From an uncultured Marinobacter sp. (lineage in GTDB: Bacteria; Pseudomonadota; Gammaproteobacteria; Pseudomonadales; Oleiphilaceae), in assembly GCF_947488835.1 (NCBI RefSeq), contig NZ_CANLBK010000005.1:124001-188000 (forward strand): a stretch of DNA of 64,000 nt, in the 5' to 3' direction. The notes beneath the pieces are model-generated. The model worked only from the letters and a program-made list of their open reading frames with translations, was not told where the DNA came from and searched no databases. The translations under genes and the position numbers were made by a program. Every line of letters begins with the position of its first letter. The first letter of the stretch is position 1. Positions 48,452 through 56,751 of this stretch are shown one piece after another.

Positions 48452-49497
48452 GCTTTCTTACCTGTCAGTTTCACCGTGGGGTTCACCAGCCCGTAAACCA
48501 GGTCCACCAGTGTATTAGTGATCACGAAAATCAGCCCCACCACCATCAGGTAGGCGACGATCAGAGGAATATCGCTTCGGGTAATGGCTTCCAGAAACAT
48601 CAACCCAACGCCGGGCCACTGAAACACGGTTTCCGTAAGAATTGTGTAAGCCACCATAACACCCACCTGCACACCACCTACGGTGATGACTGGCAACATG
48701 GTGTTCTTGAGAGCATGGAGAAAGTTAATGCGTGCCGAGCTCAGGCCTTTTGCCCGGGCATAACGAATGTAATCGCTTTGCAGCACTTCCATCATTTCCG
48801 CGCGAATCAAGCGGATAAACAGCGGCAGCATGATGGATGCCAAGGAGACGCAGGGCAGTACGAGATGCATCAGCCCGAGCTCTGAGAAAAAGCCGGAATT
48901 CCAGGTTCCAAAAAGGTGCTTCAGGTCATCGCCACGCCCGTAGGAGGGCATGCCGCCATCAGTACTCAAGGCACCGTTCAGCCACTGGCCCCAACCGGAA
49001 TCTACAGGAAACCACTCAACGGTAATGCCAATGGAATATATCTGGATAAGAACAATGGCCGTAAGAAACACAGGAATGGAGATTCCCACCGTGCTCACGC
49101 CCATGAAAAACTTGGCCAACCAGGCCTGAGGCCGGATGGCGGCATAAACGCCAATGGGTACAGACAACAGCATGATGATGAGGCTGGCACCGATCACCAA
49201 CTCCAGAGTGGCCGGCAGATGCTCTGCAATCACTGTGAGCGTTGGCTTGCCGTAAAAATAGGAGTTGCCCAAATCGCCCTGAATGGCTTTGCCCGCAAAG
49301 CGCAGGTACTGAACCACCATGGAATCATTCAGCCCCAGTTCTTCACGCAGGGCTTCGCGCTCCTCCATGGAAACAGACATGCCGACCATTTCCTGAAGCG
49401 GGTCACCAAGGCCATCCTGAATGGCAAAGGCGATCACACTGATCACGAACATGACCAACACTGCCTGGGAAATGCGTTGAACCAAAAACGCTAACAT
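48448..49497 (-). CDS. dppB: Peptide ABC importer permease (DppB type)
   Basis: A 349-residue inner-membrane permease with about six helices and a large periplasmic insert (FPVDSGWGQWLNGALSTDGGMPSYG). The EAA loop SDYIRYARAKGLSSARINFLHALKN is intact. It begins 96 bp after dppA, with a stable hairpin in that gap, whereas the downstream genes overlap, so the binding protein and the membrane parts may be expressed at different levels. Confidence 0.95.
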   Translation of the reverse strand: MLAFLVQRISQAVLVMFVISVIAFAIQDGLGDPLQEMVGMSVSMEEREALREELGLNDSMVVQYLRFAGKAIQGDLGNSYFYGKPTLTVIAEHLPATLELVIGASLIIMLLSVPIGVYAAIRPQAWLAKFFMGVSTVGISIPVFLTAIVLIQIYSIGITVEWFPVDSGWGQWLNGALSTDGGMPSYGRGDDLKHLFGTWNSGFFSELGLMHLVLPCVSLASIMLPLFIRLIRAEMMEVLQSDYIRYARAKGLSSARINFLHALKNTMLPVITVGGVQVGVMVAYTILTETVFQWPGVGLMFLEAITRSDIPLIVAYLMVVGLIFVITNTLVDLVYGLVNPTVKLTGKKA

Positions 49498-49529
49498 GCA
49501 GGAATTACCACTGATGAGTATTTAAAAAG

Positions 49530-49566
49530 CCTCTCTCCCTTTACCTAACGAAAGGCGGGAGAGAGG
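49530..49566 (-). other. Hairpin in the dppA-dppB gap
   Basis: CCTCTCTCCC (49530-49539) pairs perfectly with GGGAGAGAGG (49557-49566), with a further TTT/AAA pairing inside. No T-run follows on the minus strand beyond a TTTTTAAA stretch after the stem. In other binding-protein operons such a structure protects the binding-protein mRNA or partly stops transcription; this role is inferred. Confidence 0.6.
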
Positions 49567-49593
49567 TTGGAGAGAGGGGGGCAGTTTTCCCCT

Positions 49594-51156
49594 TTACTCT
49601 ACGACCAGATCACCCAGATAAGGGAAGTTCATAACGTTCAGAATCGGCTCAATCTTCACGTTCTTCTTGCTGGCCCAAGCCAGATCCTGCCAGTGCAGCG
49701 GGATGAAGGCCGCATCGTCGTACAGGCGCTGCTCAACTTCCTGCAGCATGGCGGTGCGCTTGGCAATATCGGTCTCCACGTTGGCTTTTGCTACCAAGGC
49801 GTCGATTTCCGGGTTGCAGTAGTTACCGGCGTTGTACTGGCCTGCGCCACTGCCCGCTTCTGTGCAGAAGGTCAGAAACTCGTAGAAGTTGGCAGAATCT
49901 TCCGTATCTGCGTGCCAGCCAATCAGCATCATGTCGCCAGAACGGTTATCAAACTCCGGCCAGTACTGAGCTTTTGGCAAAGTCTTCAGATCCACTTTGA
50001 TGTTGATACGGGCCAGCATGGCAGCTGCTGCCTGCGCGATCTTGTCATCGTTCACGTAGCGGTTGTTCGGCGCCATCATGGTGATGGTGAAGCCGTCTTC
50101 ATAGCCCGCCTCTTTCATCAGCTGTTGGGCCTTTTTCACGTCATAACGTGGCTTCAGGGATTCGTTGTAACCCTGGTAGCCAGCCGGTGACAGCTGAGCT
50201 GCAGGTGTGGCAAAGCCTTTCATGATCTTGGCTGCAATGCCTTCCTGATTGATGGCATAAGCGACCGCCTGGCGAACCTTTGGGTTCTTGAAGGCTTCAA
50301 CCCGATCCTGATTCATGTGAAACAGGATGATGCGGGTACCGCTCATGGTAACCAGCTCCGAGTTCTTGTCACGCTTGATGCGATCAAGATCTGTAGGTGG
50401 TACCGGGGCGATAAAATCCACACCGCCAGACAGCAGTGCCGAAACCCGCGTATTGTTCTCTTTGATTGGTGTCAGCACGATTTTCTTTACGTTACCTGGG
50501 GACTCTTCATCCCAATAGTTCGCAAAGCGCTCAAATTCCATACGCACGCCCTGCTGGCGGGATGTCACCTTGTAGGGACCAGTACCTGACAGATTACCGG
50601 AAGCAAAAGAGTTACCGTGCTTCAGGATAGCGCCCTTCATCTTGCCGTCTTCTGTTTCACCGGAATAAAACTCACTGTCCAGCGGGAAGATGTAGGTGGC
50701 GGTATTGAGCAGTAGCGGAAATGGCTCGCTGGTTACCAGTTCAAAGGTGTAATCATCAATAATATTAATGCCACTAAAGGGCTTGAAGATGGCTTTGAAG
50801 TCCTGGCTTTCCTTCAGGCGATCATAGGTGAACTTCACATCTTTGGTGGTGAGTTCGTTGCCGGAATGGAACTTCACCCCCTCACGCAGCTTGAAGCGCA
50901 TGGTGTTCTCATCAACACGCTCCCAGCTTTCAGCAAGGCGGGGCTCAAAATCGAGGTCTTTGGTCCAGCGTACTAGCGGATCAAAAGACATATGGGATAG
51001 CTGCAGAATGCCGCCGGAGAGCTGCTCATGAATATCGAGGGTTACCGGATCGGCGTCGTACGCCATTTTAAGCTCTTTTGTCGCCTCAGCAGACAGAGCA
51101 ACTGGCGCGCTAGCCAGCGCAAGGGAACCAATAAAAGCTGCAAGTAGTTTTTTCAT
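49594..51156 (-). CDS. dppA: Periplasmic peptide-binding protein (SBP family 5)
   Basis: A 520-residue exported protein with a signal peptide cleaved near VALSA. Family 5 blocks include LAESWERVDENTMRFKLREGVKFHSGNELTTKDVKFTYDRL, FNLSGTGPYKV-like ASGNLSGTGPYKVT and KVRQAVAYAINQEGI. It is the first gene of the dpp operon, and delivers substrate to DppBC. Dipeptides or oligopeptides are the likely substrate class, but related proteins bind nickel, heme or glutathione. An ORF-free 167-bp region lies upstream and probably holds the promoter. Confidence 0.93.
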   Translation of the reverse strand: MKKLLAAFIGSLALASAPVALSAEATKELKMAYDADPVTLDIHEQLSGGILQLSHMSFDPLVRWTKDLDFEPRLAESWERVDENTMRFKLREGVKFHSGNELTTKDVKFTYDRLKESQDFKAIFKPFSGINIIDDYTFELVTSEPFPLLLNTATYIFPLDSEFYSGETEDGKMKGAILKHGNSFASGNLSGTGPYKVTSRQQGVRMEFERFANYWDEESPGNVKKIVLTPIKENNTRVSALLSGGVDFIAPVPPTDLDRIKRDKNSELVTMSGTRIILFHMNQDRVEAFKNPKVRQAVAYAINQEGIAAKIMKGFATPAAQLSPAGYQGYNESLKPRYDVKKAQQLMKEAGYEDGFTITMMAPNNRYVNDDKIAQAAAAMLARINIKVDLKTLPKAQYWPEFDNRSGDMMLIGWHADTEDSANFYEFLTFCTEAGSGAGQYNAGNYCNPEIDALVAKANVETDIAKRTAMLQEVEQRLYDDAAFIPLHWQDLAWASKKNVKIEPILNVMNFPYLGDLVVE

Positions 51157-51323
51157 TGCGTTTTCCGTCGTTGTTTTACGAGTTTTTACGGCGCACCGAA
51201 CCTCGGGCGCACCGGACGCCTGTATTAGAAACTAGTCCCGGAAACTACTTACGGCAATCGAAATTACAACTTGCAGCTATGCGCGAACTGAATGACGGCG
51301 AATTCGATAGGCGTATCGCGCTC

Positions 51324-52046
51324 TCAAAGGCGAAACACCAACGGCAGGATCAGCGCCGTAAACACGCCTGTAAGCCCCATCCCCAGAGAAGAAAACGCGC
51401 CGGCAGTGTGGCTGATTTCAAACGCCCGCGCTGTGCCTATCGCGTGACCATTGAGGCCCAAGGCAAACCCGAGAATGCGCTCATCCTCCACCGGCAACCA
51501 CTTTGCCAACAGATCCACAAACAAGGTTGCAACCACACCCGTTATCAGCAACCCACCCATCATCAGTGCCACTGATCCACCCAGTTGTTCGGTAATACCG
51601 ATAGCAATCGGCGCGGTTACAGACTTTGGAGCGAGTGATGCCAAGACCTCAGGCGTAGCACCTAATGCCCAGGCGATCACCACGGCATACACCGCCGCCA
51701 TTGTGGCCGCCAGCGGCAGTGTAACCACAATCGGAAGCCACAGAGCCCGGATATGATGGATTTGCTGATACAGGGGAATCCCCAAAGCGACAGTTGCCGG
51801 CCCGAGCAACACCGTAATCCAGAGCGCCCCCTCCTGATAACGAACATAATCAATGGATAACACCGCAATCACTGCCGATAAAATTACTGCGGAGAGCAAT
51901 ACTGGCGGCATCCATAATGGCTTGCCAATGCGCGCAAACAGCCAGTTTCCGACAAAAAATGCGGTCAAGGTAAGCCCGATTGCGAGTATCGGGCTGGCCG
52001 CAAGCAAGTCGGGAATCGCGATAAAACGGCTGACTAACTCAGTCAT
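51324..52046 (-). CDS. lrgB: LrgB family membrane protein
   Basis: A 240-residue protein with about six to seven transmembrane segments and the LrgB core LASLAPKSVTAPIAIGITEQLGG, GFALGLNGHAIGTARAFEIS. The LrgAB/CidAB family modulates murein hydrolase activity in Staphylococcus; in Gram-negatives it has been linked to small organic acid transport and death/lysis control. It overlaps lrgA by 8 bp. Confidence 0.92.
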   Translation of the reverse strand: MTELVSRFIAIPDLLAASPILAIGLTLTAFFVGNWLFARIGKPLWMPPVLLSAVILSAVIAVLSIDYVRYQEGALWITVLLGPATVALGIPLYQQIHHIRALWLPIVVTLPLAATMAAVYAVVIAWALGATPEVLASLAPKSVTAPIAIGITEQLGGSVALMMGGLLITGVVATLFVDLLAKWLPVEDERILGFALGLNGHAIGTARAFEISHTAGAFSSLGMGLTGVFTALILPLVFRL

Positions 52047-52404
52047 TGGAGCGTCTCTGTGCCGATAAACGAAGCACGCCCTTCATGACCAGCAGTGTTG
52101 TAAGGACGCTCAGAAAGGTGCCCAGCAACAAGGCAGCAGCAACCGCCAGCCACTGCCCTGAGAATTGTGACGCCAGGAAGAACACCCCCACCACACCCGG
52201 CATGATCAGCAACACCAGCACGGAGATCAGCGCCTGACTTGCCGTTGCCAGGTCATCACTCACCCTGCCCCGCAGCATTAATGATAGTGTCATAAGAATC
52301 ATGCCCAGCACGCCGCCACTGACCGGCAACAGGAACAGTACCCGCAAGGCCTCACCAAGCAGGAAAAACAAAACCAGAATCAGAAAACCGCGCAACATCG
52401 GCAT
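52039..52404 (-). CDS. lrgA: LrgA/CidA family holin-like protein
   Basis: A 121-residue protein with four transmembrane helices (residues 3-22, 27-44, 57-79 and 86-108), holin-like as in LrgA/CidA. It contains LPVSGGVLGMILMTLSLM and the conserved SQALISVLVLLIMPGVVGVF. It is translated just before and overlaps lrgB, the usual lrgAB order. It is divergent from yaeQ with 75 bp between starts. Confidence 0.9.
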   Translation of the reverse strand: MPMLRGFLILVLFFLLGEALRVLFLLPVSGGVLGMILMTLSLMLRGRVSDDLATASQALISVLVLLIMPGVVGVFFLASQFSGQWLAVAAALLLGTFLSVLTTLLVMKGVLRLSAQRRSND

Positions 52405-52479
52405 GTCGTCTTACTCACCACTCACAGAATTGCTTTACACTACCGCAAATCAACATCTTGATACCAATGCAGGACAGCC

Positions 52480-53019
52480 ATGGCGCTCAAAGCAACTATA
52501 TTAAAAGCCACGCTCAATATTGCCGACATGGACAGGCACTATTATGCGGACCATCAGCTCACCATAGCGCAACACCCGTCAGAGAATGATGAGCGCATGA
52601 TGATTCGCCTCCTGGCCTTTGCCCTGAATGCCAGCGACGATCTGGAATTCACCAAAGGCCTAAGTACAGACGACGAACCGGAACTGTGGCAGAAAAGCCT
52701 GAGTGATGAGATTGAACTCTGGATTGAACTGGGCCTACCCGACGAAAGCCGCCTGCGCAAAGCCTGCAACCGTGCGCGCCAGGTTATCCTGTACGCTTAT
52801 GGCGCTCGCGCTGTTCCCGTATGGCTGGAGAAGCACAAAAGTAAACTGAGCCGCTTCAAAAATCTGACGATTATTGAACTGCCGAGCGAATCTACTGAAG
52901 CCTTGGCTAAGCTGGCGGAGCGCAACATGAGTTATCAGGTAACTATTCAGGATGGCGAGGTGTCCTTCAGCAACGAAGGGGCGCTGGCAAACATAACGCC
53001 AGCCCCACTGTTCCCCTAG
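52480..53019 (+). CDS. yaeQ: YaeQ family protein
   Basis: A 179-residue protein closely matching YaeQ in length (181 in E. coli) and in sequence: [49 protein letters not shown]. The fold is known to resemble PD-(D/E)XK nucleases, but the function is unsettled. It ends 100 bp before tRNA-Arg and is the last core gene before the island. Confidence 0.93.
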   Translation: MALKATILKATLNIADMDRHYYADHQLTIAQHPSENDERMMIRLLAFALNASDDLEFTKGLSTDDEPELWQKSLSDEIELWIELGLPDESRLRKACNRARQVILYAYGARAVPVWLEKHKSKLSRFKNLTIIELPSESTEALAKLAERNMSYQVTIQDGEVSFSNEGALANITPAPLFP

Positions 53020-53119
53020 CCCGAAGCAACTCCGGGGAATGCACCGAGGGCTGGACAGCACTGGCCTGCGCACGTAAGATTGCGCTCTCGAAATTGACGC
53101 ACAGCCGTCGCATTCGAAT

Positions 53120-53196
53120 GCGCCCGTAGCTCAGCTGGATAGAGTACTGCCCTCCGAAGGCAGGGGTCACAGGTTCAAATCCTGTCGGGCGCGCCA
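53120..53196 (+). tRNA. tRNA-Arg (anticodon CCG)
   Basis: A complete 77-nt cloverleaf with the acceptor GCGCCCG pairing with CGGGCGC, discriminator G and an encoded CCA. The D arm has AGCTCAGCTGGATAGAG. The anticodon stem CTGCC/GGCAG holds the loop CTCCGAA, giving anticodon CCG for codon CGG. The T arm contains GGTTCAAATCC. Its 3' half is a classic attachment site for tyrosine integrases, and a defence gene block begins directly beyond it. Confidence 0.97.
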
Positions 53197-53204
53197 TATT
53201 TTTC

Positions 53205-53235
53205 AAGGCCTTACGTGAAAACGTAGGGCCTTTTT
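53205..53235 (+). terminator. Intrinsic terminator after tRNA-Arg
   Basis: AAGGCCTTACGT pairs with ACGTAGGGCCTT (one mismatch) across a GAAA loop and is followed by TTT. It starts 9 bp past the tRNA 3' end. Confidence 0.85.
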
Positions 53236-53243
53236 AATTTCCT

Positions 53244-53347
53244 GTGTCCAAAATGTGTCCACGGCGTGTCCACGGTTCTAAATCAACTTTTCGTGGAGCG
53301 GTAATTTTGACCCTTGCCGTATTTCGGCACAGAACGATTTGGACACA
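53244..53347. other. GTGTCCA repeat array, possible integrase arm sites or decayed integrase end
   Basis: GTGTCCA occurs at 53244, 53255 and 53266, spaced exactly 11 bp (one helical turn), and an inverted copy TGGACAC lies at 53340-53346. On the minus strand an open stretch of about 40 codons reads ...WTRRGHILDTGN before a stop, in frame with hsdR but after its stop. Direct repeats beside a tRNA att site fit arm-type integrase sites; alternatively they are the remains of an integrase gene. Neither is proven. Confidence 0.45.
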
Positions 53348-53356
53348 GACTGTTTT

Positions 53357-56300
53357 CTACCCAATAGCATTTCTCATATTCTGCTGCATCGATGATTTAA
53401 ACGCCGAATCACTGGCAATAAGGCGGTATAACTCCATATCCTGCCGACGGCGCTTGAGCATGACTTCCTCAAAAATCTTCTCGAACGCAAGAGAGCGATT
53501 ATCCGCGTCTTGGTTGTTACGGTACTTGGTTTCGAAGTCTGGGTGCTCCTGAATGGTCTGCATAATGCTCAGAAACTTCACTCTCTGCTCCTCCGGAGTT
53601 GCCTCCCAGCCTTGAAACCAACGCTCGTTAAAGCTCTGGATAATTTGGTCCAACGGATCGATTTCTTGCTCTTCCCCATGAGCCCCTCGCGGATTCGGGT
53701 TTGCAGGATTCAGTTCGCTTTCAGCCTCATCCAGGCCAATACCGTAATTCAGCTTGACCCGTTCCAGACCATAGGAAGACAAGTCTACAGAGTTAAGAAG
53801 TGCATCAATTTTATCTGCATCCTTATCTTTCACTTTTAGCTTCGGAATCAGGAACTTCAGAAACCAGAAGAGCTTCTCCCAAGCAATTATCTCGAAGGGC
53901 ATGATGGATGCCACTTGCCCATATATTTTCACAAACTGCTTGGCCTTGATTTTAAAGTCAGCCTTTTCCTCTTCTTCCAAATCCAGCTCGTTATTAAACC
54001 GTTCCGCTGCCGTATCAATAATAGGGCTGAGTTTTTGCGCGTCGGCATTACCAAAATACAGGCTGATGAATTCTTCAACTTCTGGCCAGTCGTAAACCCC
54101 TACGTCTTCCAGGTTGTCTTTCAACTCGTGGAGAACGTTGATGTCAGTGGCCTCAGATAAACTGGTAGCGGTGTAAAAGGGATCAAAGGCGGCTTTGATG
54201 TCATCCACATCGTTGAAAAAATCCAGAATGAACAAATCTTCGGTTTTCTTGCTCCATTTGGGTGCCGCCCGATTCAAGCGAGACAGCGCTTGCACCGCCA
54301 GAACACCTTGCAGCTTTTTATCCACATACATGGTGCACAGCTTGGGTTGGTCAAAACCGGTCAGATATTTGTTCGCGACCACCAGTAACCGGAATTCGTC
54401 CTTGTCGAATTGCACGCGGGTTTCAGATTCTGCAAAGCCATTCGCTTGTGCTTCAGTATACTCAATACCATCTACTTCTTTGGTACCCGAGAAAGCAACC
54501 AGCACTTTAAAGGGGTGCCCACGTTTTTCTAACAAGCCAGCAATTGCTTTGTAATAACGGATGGCAGATTCAATATTCTGCGTGACCACCATGCCCTTGG
54601 CTTTGCCCTTAAGCCGCTTGCTGTTTACGACTTGCGAAATGAAGTGTTCCAGCATGATCTCTGCTTTTACCGCAATCGTTTGCGGATGCCGCTCCACGTA
54701 CGCTCTGAGCTTTTTCTGTGCCTTGGCGGTATCGAACAGCGGGTTATCTGTTATGGACTTCTGGATCTCGTAATAACTGCGGTACGTGGTGTAATTGGCA
54801 AGTACATCCAGAATAAAGCCTTCCTCTATCGCCTGCTTCATGGAGTACAGGTGAAACGGTTGGAAGCTGCCGTCTGGCTGCAGCTGACCGAATTTTTCCA
54901 GGGTGCTGTTCTTGGGTGTCGCGGTGAATGCAAAATATGAGGCATTACCCCGCATCTTGCGGGACTGCATGGCAGTGAGAACCTTGTCCTGGGCGTCGTC
55001 CGCGCCCTCTTCGCTCGCGCTCTGCCCCATTGCCTGATTCATTTTGCCGTGGGCACTGCCATCTTGTGAACCGTGGGCTTCGTCGATGATGACGGCGAAG
55101 CGCTTATCGCTCATGTCTTCGATGCCATCGATAATGAACGGGAATTTCTGGATGGTAGTGATAATGATTTTCTTGCCCTGCTCCAACGCCTGCTTAAGAT
55201 CGGCAGACTTCATAGCTGGCGCAATGATGTTCTTTATCTCTGAGAAGTCCCGAATGTTCTCTCGCAACTGTTTGTCTAACAAACGTCGGTCGGTTACCAC
55301 AATCACAGAATCAAACAGCGGCACTTCAAGCCCTTTCGCGCCGGGCACCTCAAGGGATACAGGGTAGGTTTCAATCAACTGGTAGGCGGCCCAAGTGATT
55401 GAATTAGACTTACCAGAGCCGGCAGAGTGTTGTATCAGATAGGTCTGGCCCACGCCTTGCTCACTGGCATGGGTTATCAGTTTGCGCACGACATCCAGCT
55501 GTTGGTATCTGGGGAAAAACAGCGTGCGCTTGCTCAAAGGTGTTTTGCTGGTGCCATCCAATCGGACGAAGTGCTGAACGATGTTGGCAATACTGGCTCG
55601 ACTGAAGACTTCTTCCCAAAGGTAAGCGCTTTTATGGCCGTTAGGGTTTGGCGGATTACCGGCCCCATGATTGTGCCCTTTGTTAAAAGGCAGGAAAACG
55701 GTCTTTTGTCCGGCCAGTTTGGTGGTCATATAGACCTCGTCGGTGTCCATCGTCATATGGACCAAGCAACGACCGAACTGCAGCAATGTCTGGCTGGTGT
55801 CCCGATCCTGCCGATATTGCCTTTGGCCATGAAAACGAGCGGTTTGCCCAGTCCAGGGGTTCTTCAGTTCCAGAGTGACGAAAGGCAGGCCGTTGAGAAA
55901 GAGCACCATATCGATCTCTTCCAGCGTGTTGCTCATCGAGTAACGCACCTGCCGGGTGCTACTGAAGATATTTTGCTGAAAGTTTTGTTTAACCTTGGCG
56001 GAACTGCTGGCTAAAGGCGCCGGATACATCAGATGAAAATGCACATCGTCGATGTCCAGCCCCCGCTTCAGGAGATGAAGGGTTCCGTATTTTTTCGCTA
56101 ACTTATCAAAGCGATCAAGAATTCGAGTTTGCCAGTTGTCGTAACGCTCTTTCAGGCGGGCCAACTCTTCGGTTTGGGTGGCTTCCAGAAACTGCCACAG
56201 GAAGCGGGTATCAACCGCGTAGCGTGCATTGAAATCACTCGCTTGGCCTAGCCGATAACCGTGATGCTGGCTGAATGGCACCGTTTCTTGCACACTACGC

Positions 56301-56377
56301 TGTTCTTCCAGGCTGGTGCCGGTAAGGAACTTCTCGATGCTCGCTTCCAGTGCCTGTTCGTTGGTTTGGCTGGCCAT
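53357..56377 (-). CDS. hsdR: Type I restriction enzyme, R subunit
   Basis: A 1006-residue motor and nuclease subunit. The N-terminal PD-(D/E)XK nuclease has D156 and E170-L-K172. The SF2 helicase has Walker A AGSGKS (319-324), DEAH (432-435), FTATPKNS and the motif VI region VLAVQALSRLNRAAP. The C-terminal helical part binds the methylase. It translocates DNA and cuts far from the HsdS target when the site is unmethylated. ATG 56377 has AAGGGTGAG just upstream; a TTG at 56398 in frame is less likely. It is separated from the other hsd genes by the AlbA_2 gene and a 374-bp gap, so it probably has its own promoter. Confidence 0.95.
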   Translation of the reverse strand: MASQTNEQALEASIEKFLTGTSLEEQRSVQETVPFSQHHGYRLGQASDFNARYAVDTRFLWQFLEATQTEELARLKERYDNWQTRILDRFDKLAKKYGTLHLLKRGLDIDDVHFHLMYPAPLASSSAKVKQNFQQNIFSSTRQVRYSMSNTLEEIDMVLFLNGLPFVTLELKNPWTGQTARFHGQRQYRQDRDTSQTLLQFGRCLVHMTMDTDEVYMTTKLAGQKTVFLPFNKGHNHGAGNPPNPNGHKSAYLWEEVFSRASIANIVQHFVRLDGTSKTPLSKRTLFFPRYQQLDVVRKLITHASEQGVGQTYLIQHSAGSGKSNSITWAAYQLIETYPVSLEVPGAKGLEVPLFDSVIVVTDRRLLDKQLRENIRDFSEIKNIIAPAMKSADLKQALEQGKKIIITTIQKFPFIIDGIEDMSDKRFAVIIDEAHGSQDGSAHGKMNQAMGQSASEEGADDAQDKVLTAMQSRKMRGNASYFAFTATPKNSTLEKFGQLQPDGSFQPFHLYSMKQAIEEGFILDVLANYTTYRSYYEIQKSITDNPLFDTAKAQKKLRAYVERHPQTIAVKAEIMLEHFISQVVNSKRLKGKAKGMVVTQNIESAIRYYKAIAGLLEKRGHPFKVLVAFSGTKEVDGIEYTEAQANGFAESETRVQFDKDEFRLLVVANKYLTGFDQPKLCTMYVDKKLQGVLAVQALSRLNRAAPKWSKKTEDLFILDFFNDVDDIKAAFDPFYTATSLSEATDINVLHELKDNLEDVGVYDWPEVEEFISLYFGNADAQKLSPIIDTAAERFNNELDLEEEEKADFKIKAKQFVKIYGQVASIMPFEIIAWEKLFWFLKFLIPKLKVKDKDADKIDALLNSVDLSSYGLERVKLNYGIGLDEAESELNPANPNPRGAHGEEQEIDPLDQIIQSFNERWFQGWEATPEEQRVKFLSIMQTIQEHPDFETKYRNNQDADNRSLAFEKIFEEVMLKRRRQDMELYRLIASDSAFKSSMQQNMRNAIG

Positions 56378-56751
56378 GGACTCACCCTTACTGGTCAATT
56401 GGCTAAAAATGTCTAGCTTCGTCTAAACCAAAATGATCATTTAGACATTTGAAGTGCCGGTAATCAACTTAGCCATCAAATAATAGTTCTTTTTATTCAG
56501 TGCCTTGAGGACAGCCTCAATATTTTTGCGCGATCGCGGCCAACAAAAAACTCAGCCAAAAATGTCTAAATCTCGTCTAATCCAGCTTTGTTTTTCCCGT
56601 TTAGACGAATGCGCCTCACGCCAACAAAGCTGATAAGCGGCCACCAGTCAAATGAAGCGCAAGAGGCAAGCATATGATTTTAAAGATTTTAACCGAACAG
56701 CTCGTCTTGCAGGCTCTTACCCAGTCAAATGACCATCAAATGAGAAATCGC
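56378..56751. promoter_or_regulatory. 374-bp gap upstream of hsdR with a duplicated GTCTAA motif cluster
   Basis: Two related clusters are present. At 56401-56450 the order is AAAAATGTCTA, CGTCTAA, TTTAGAC, with a 7-bp inverted pair GTCTAAA/TTTAGAC 12 bp apart around AAATGATCATTT. At 56557-56610 the same order recurs: AAAAATGTCTA, CGTCTAA, TTTAGAC. CCAGTCAAATGA also occurs twice (near 56645 and 56719). On the minus strand TTGATT-18 bp-TAAATG is a possible hsdR promoter whose -10 falls inside the first cluster. The pattern suggests repressor operators. Short frames here (for example IEAVLKALNKKNYYLMAK) could also be gene remnants. Confidence 0.5.

Noticed and set aside
53246..53356. Short minus-strand frame after the hsdR stop ending ...RRGHILDTGN, as an integrase fragment
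   Set aside because: About 40 codons without any catalytic residue of a tyrosine recombinase cannot be called a gene; it is kept only as an alternative explanation for the GTGTCCA repeats.
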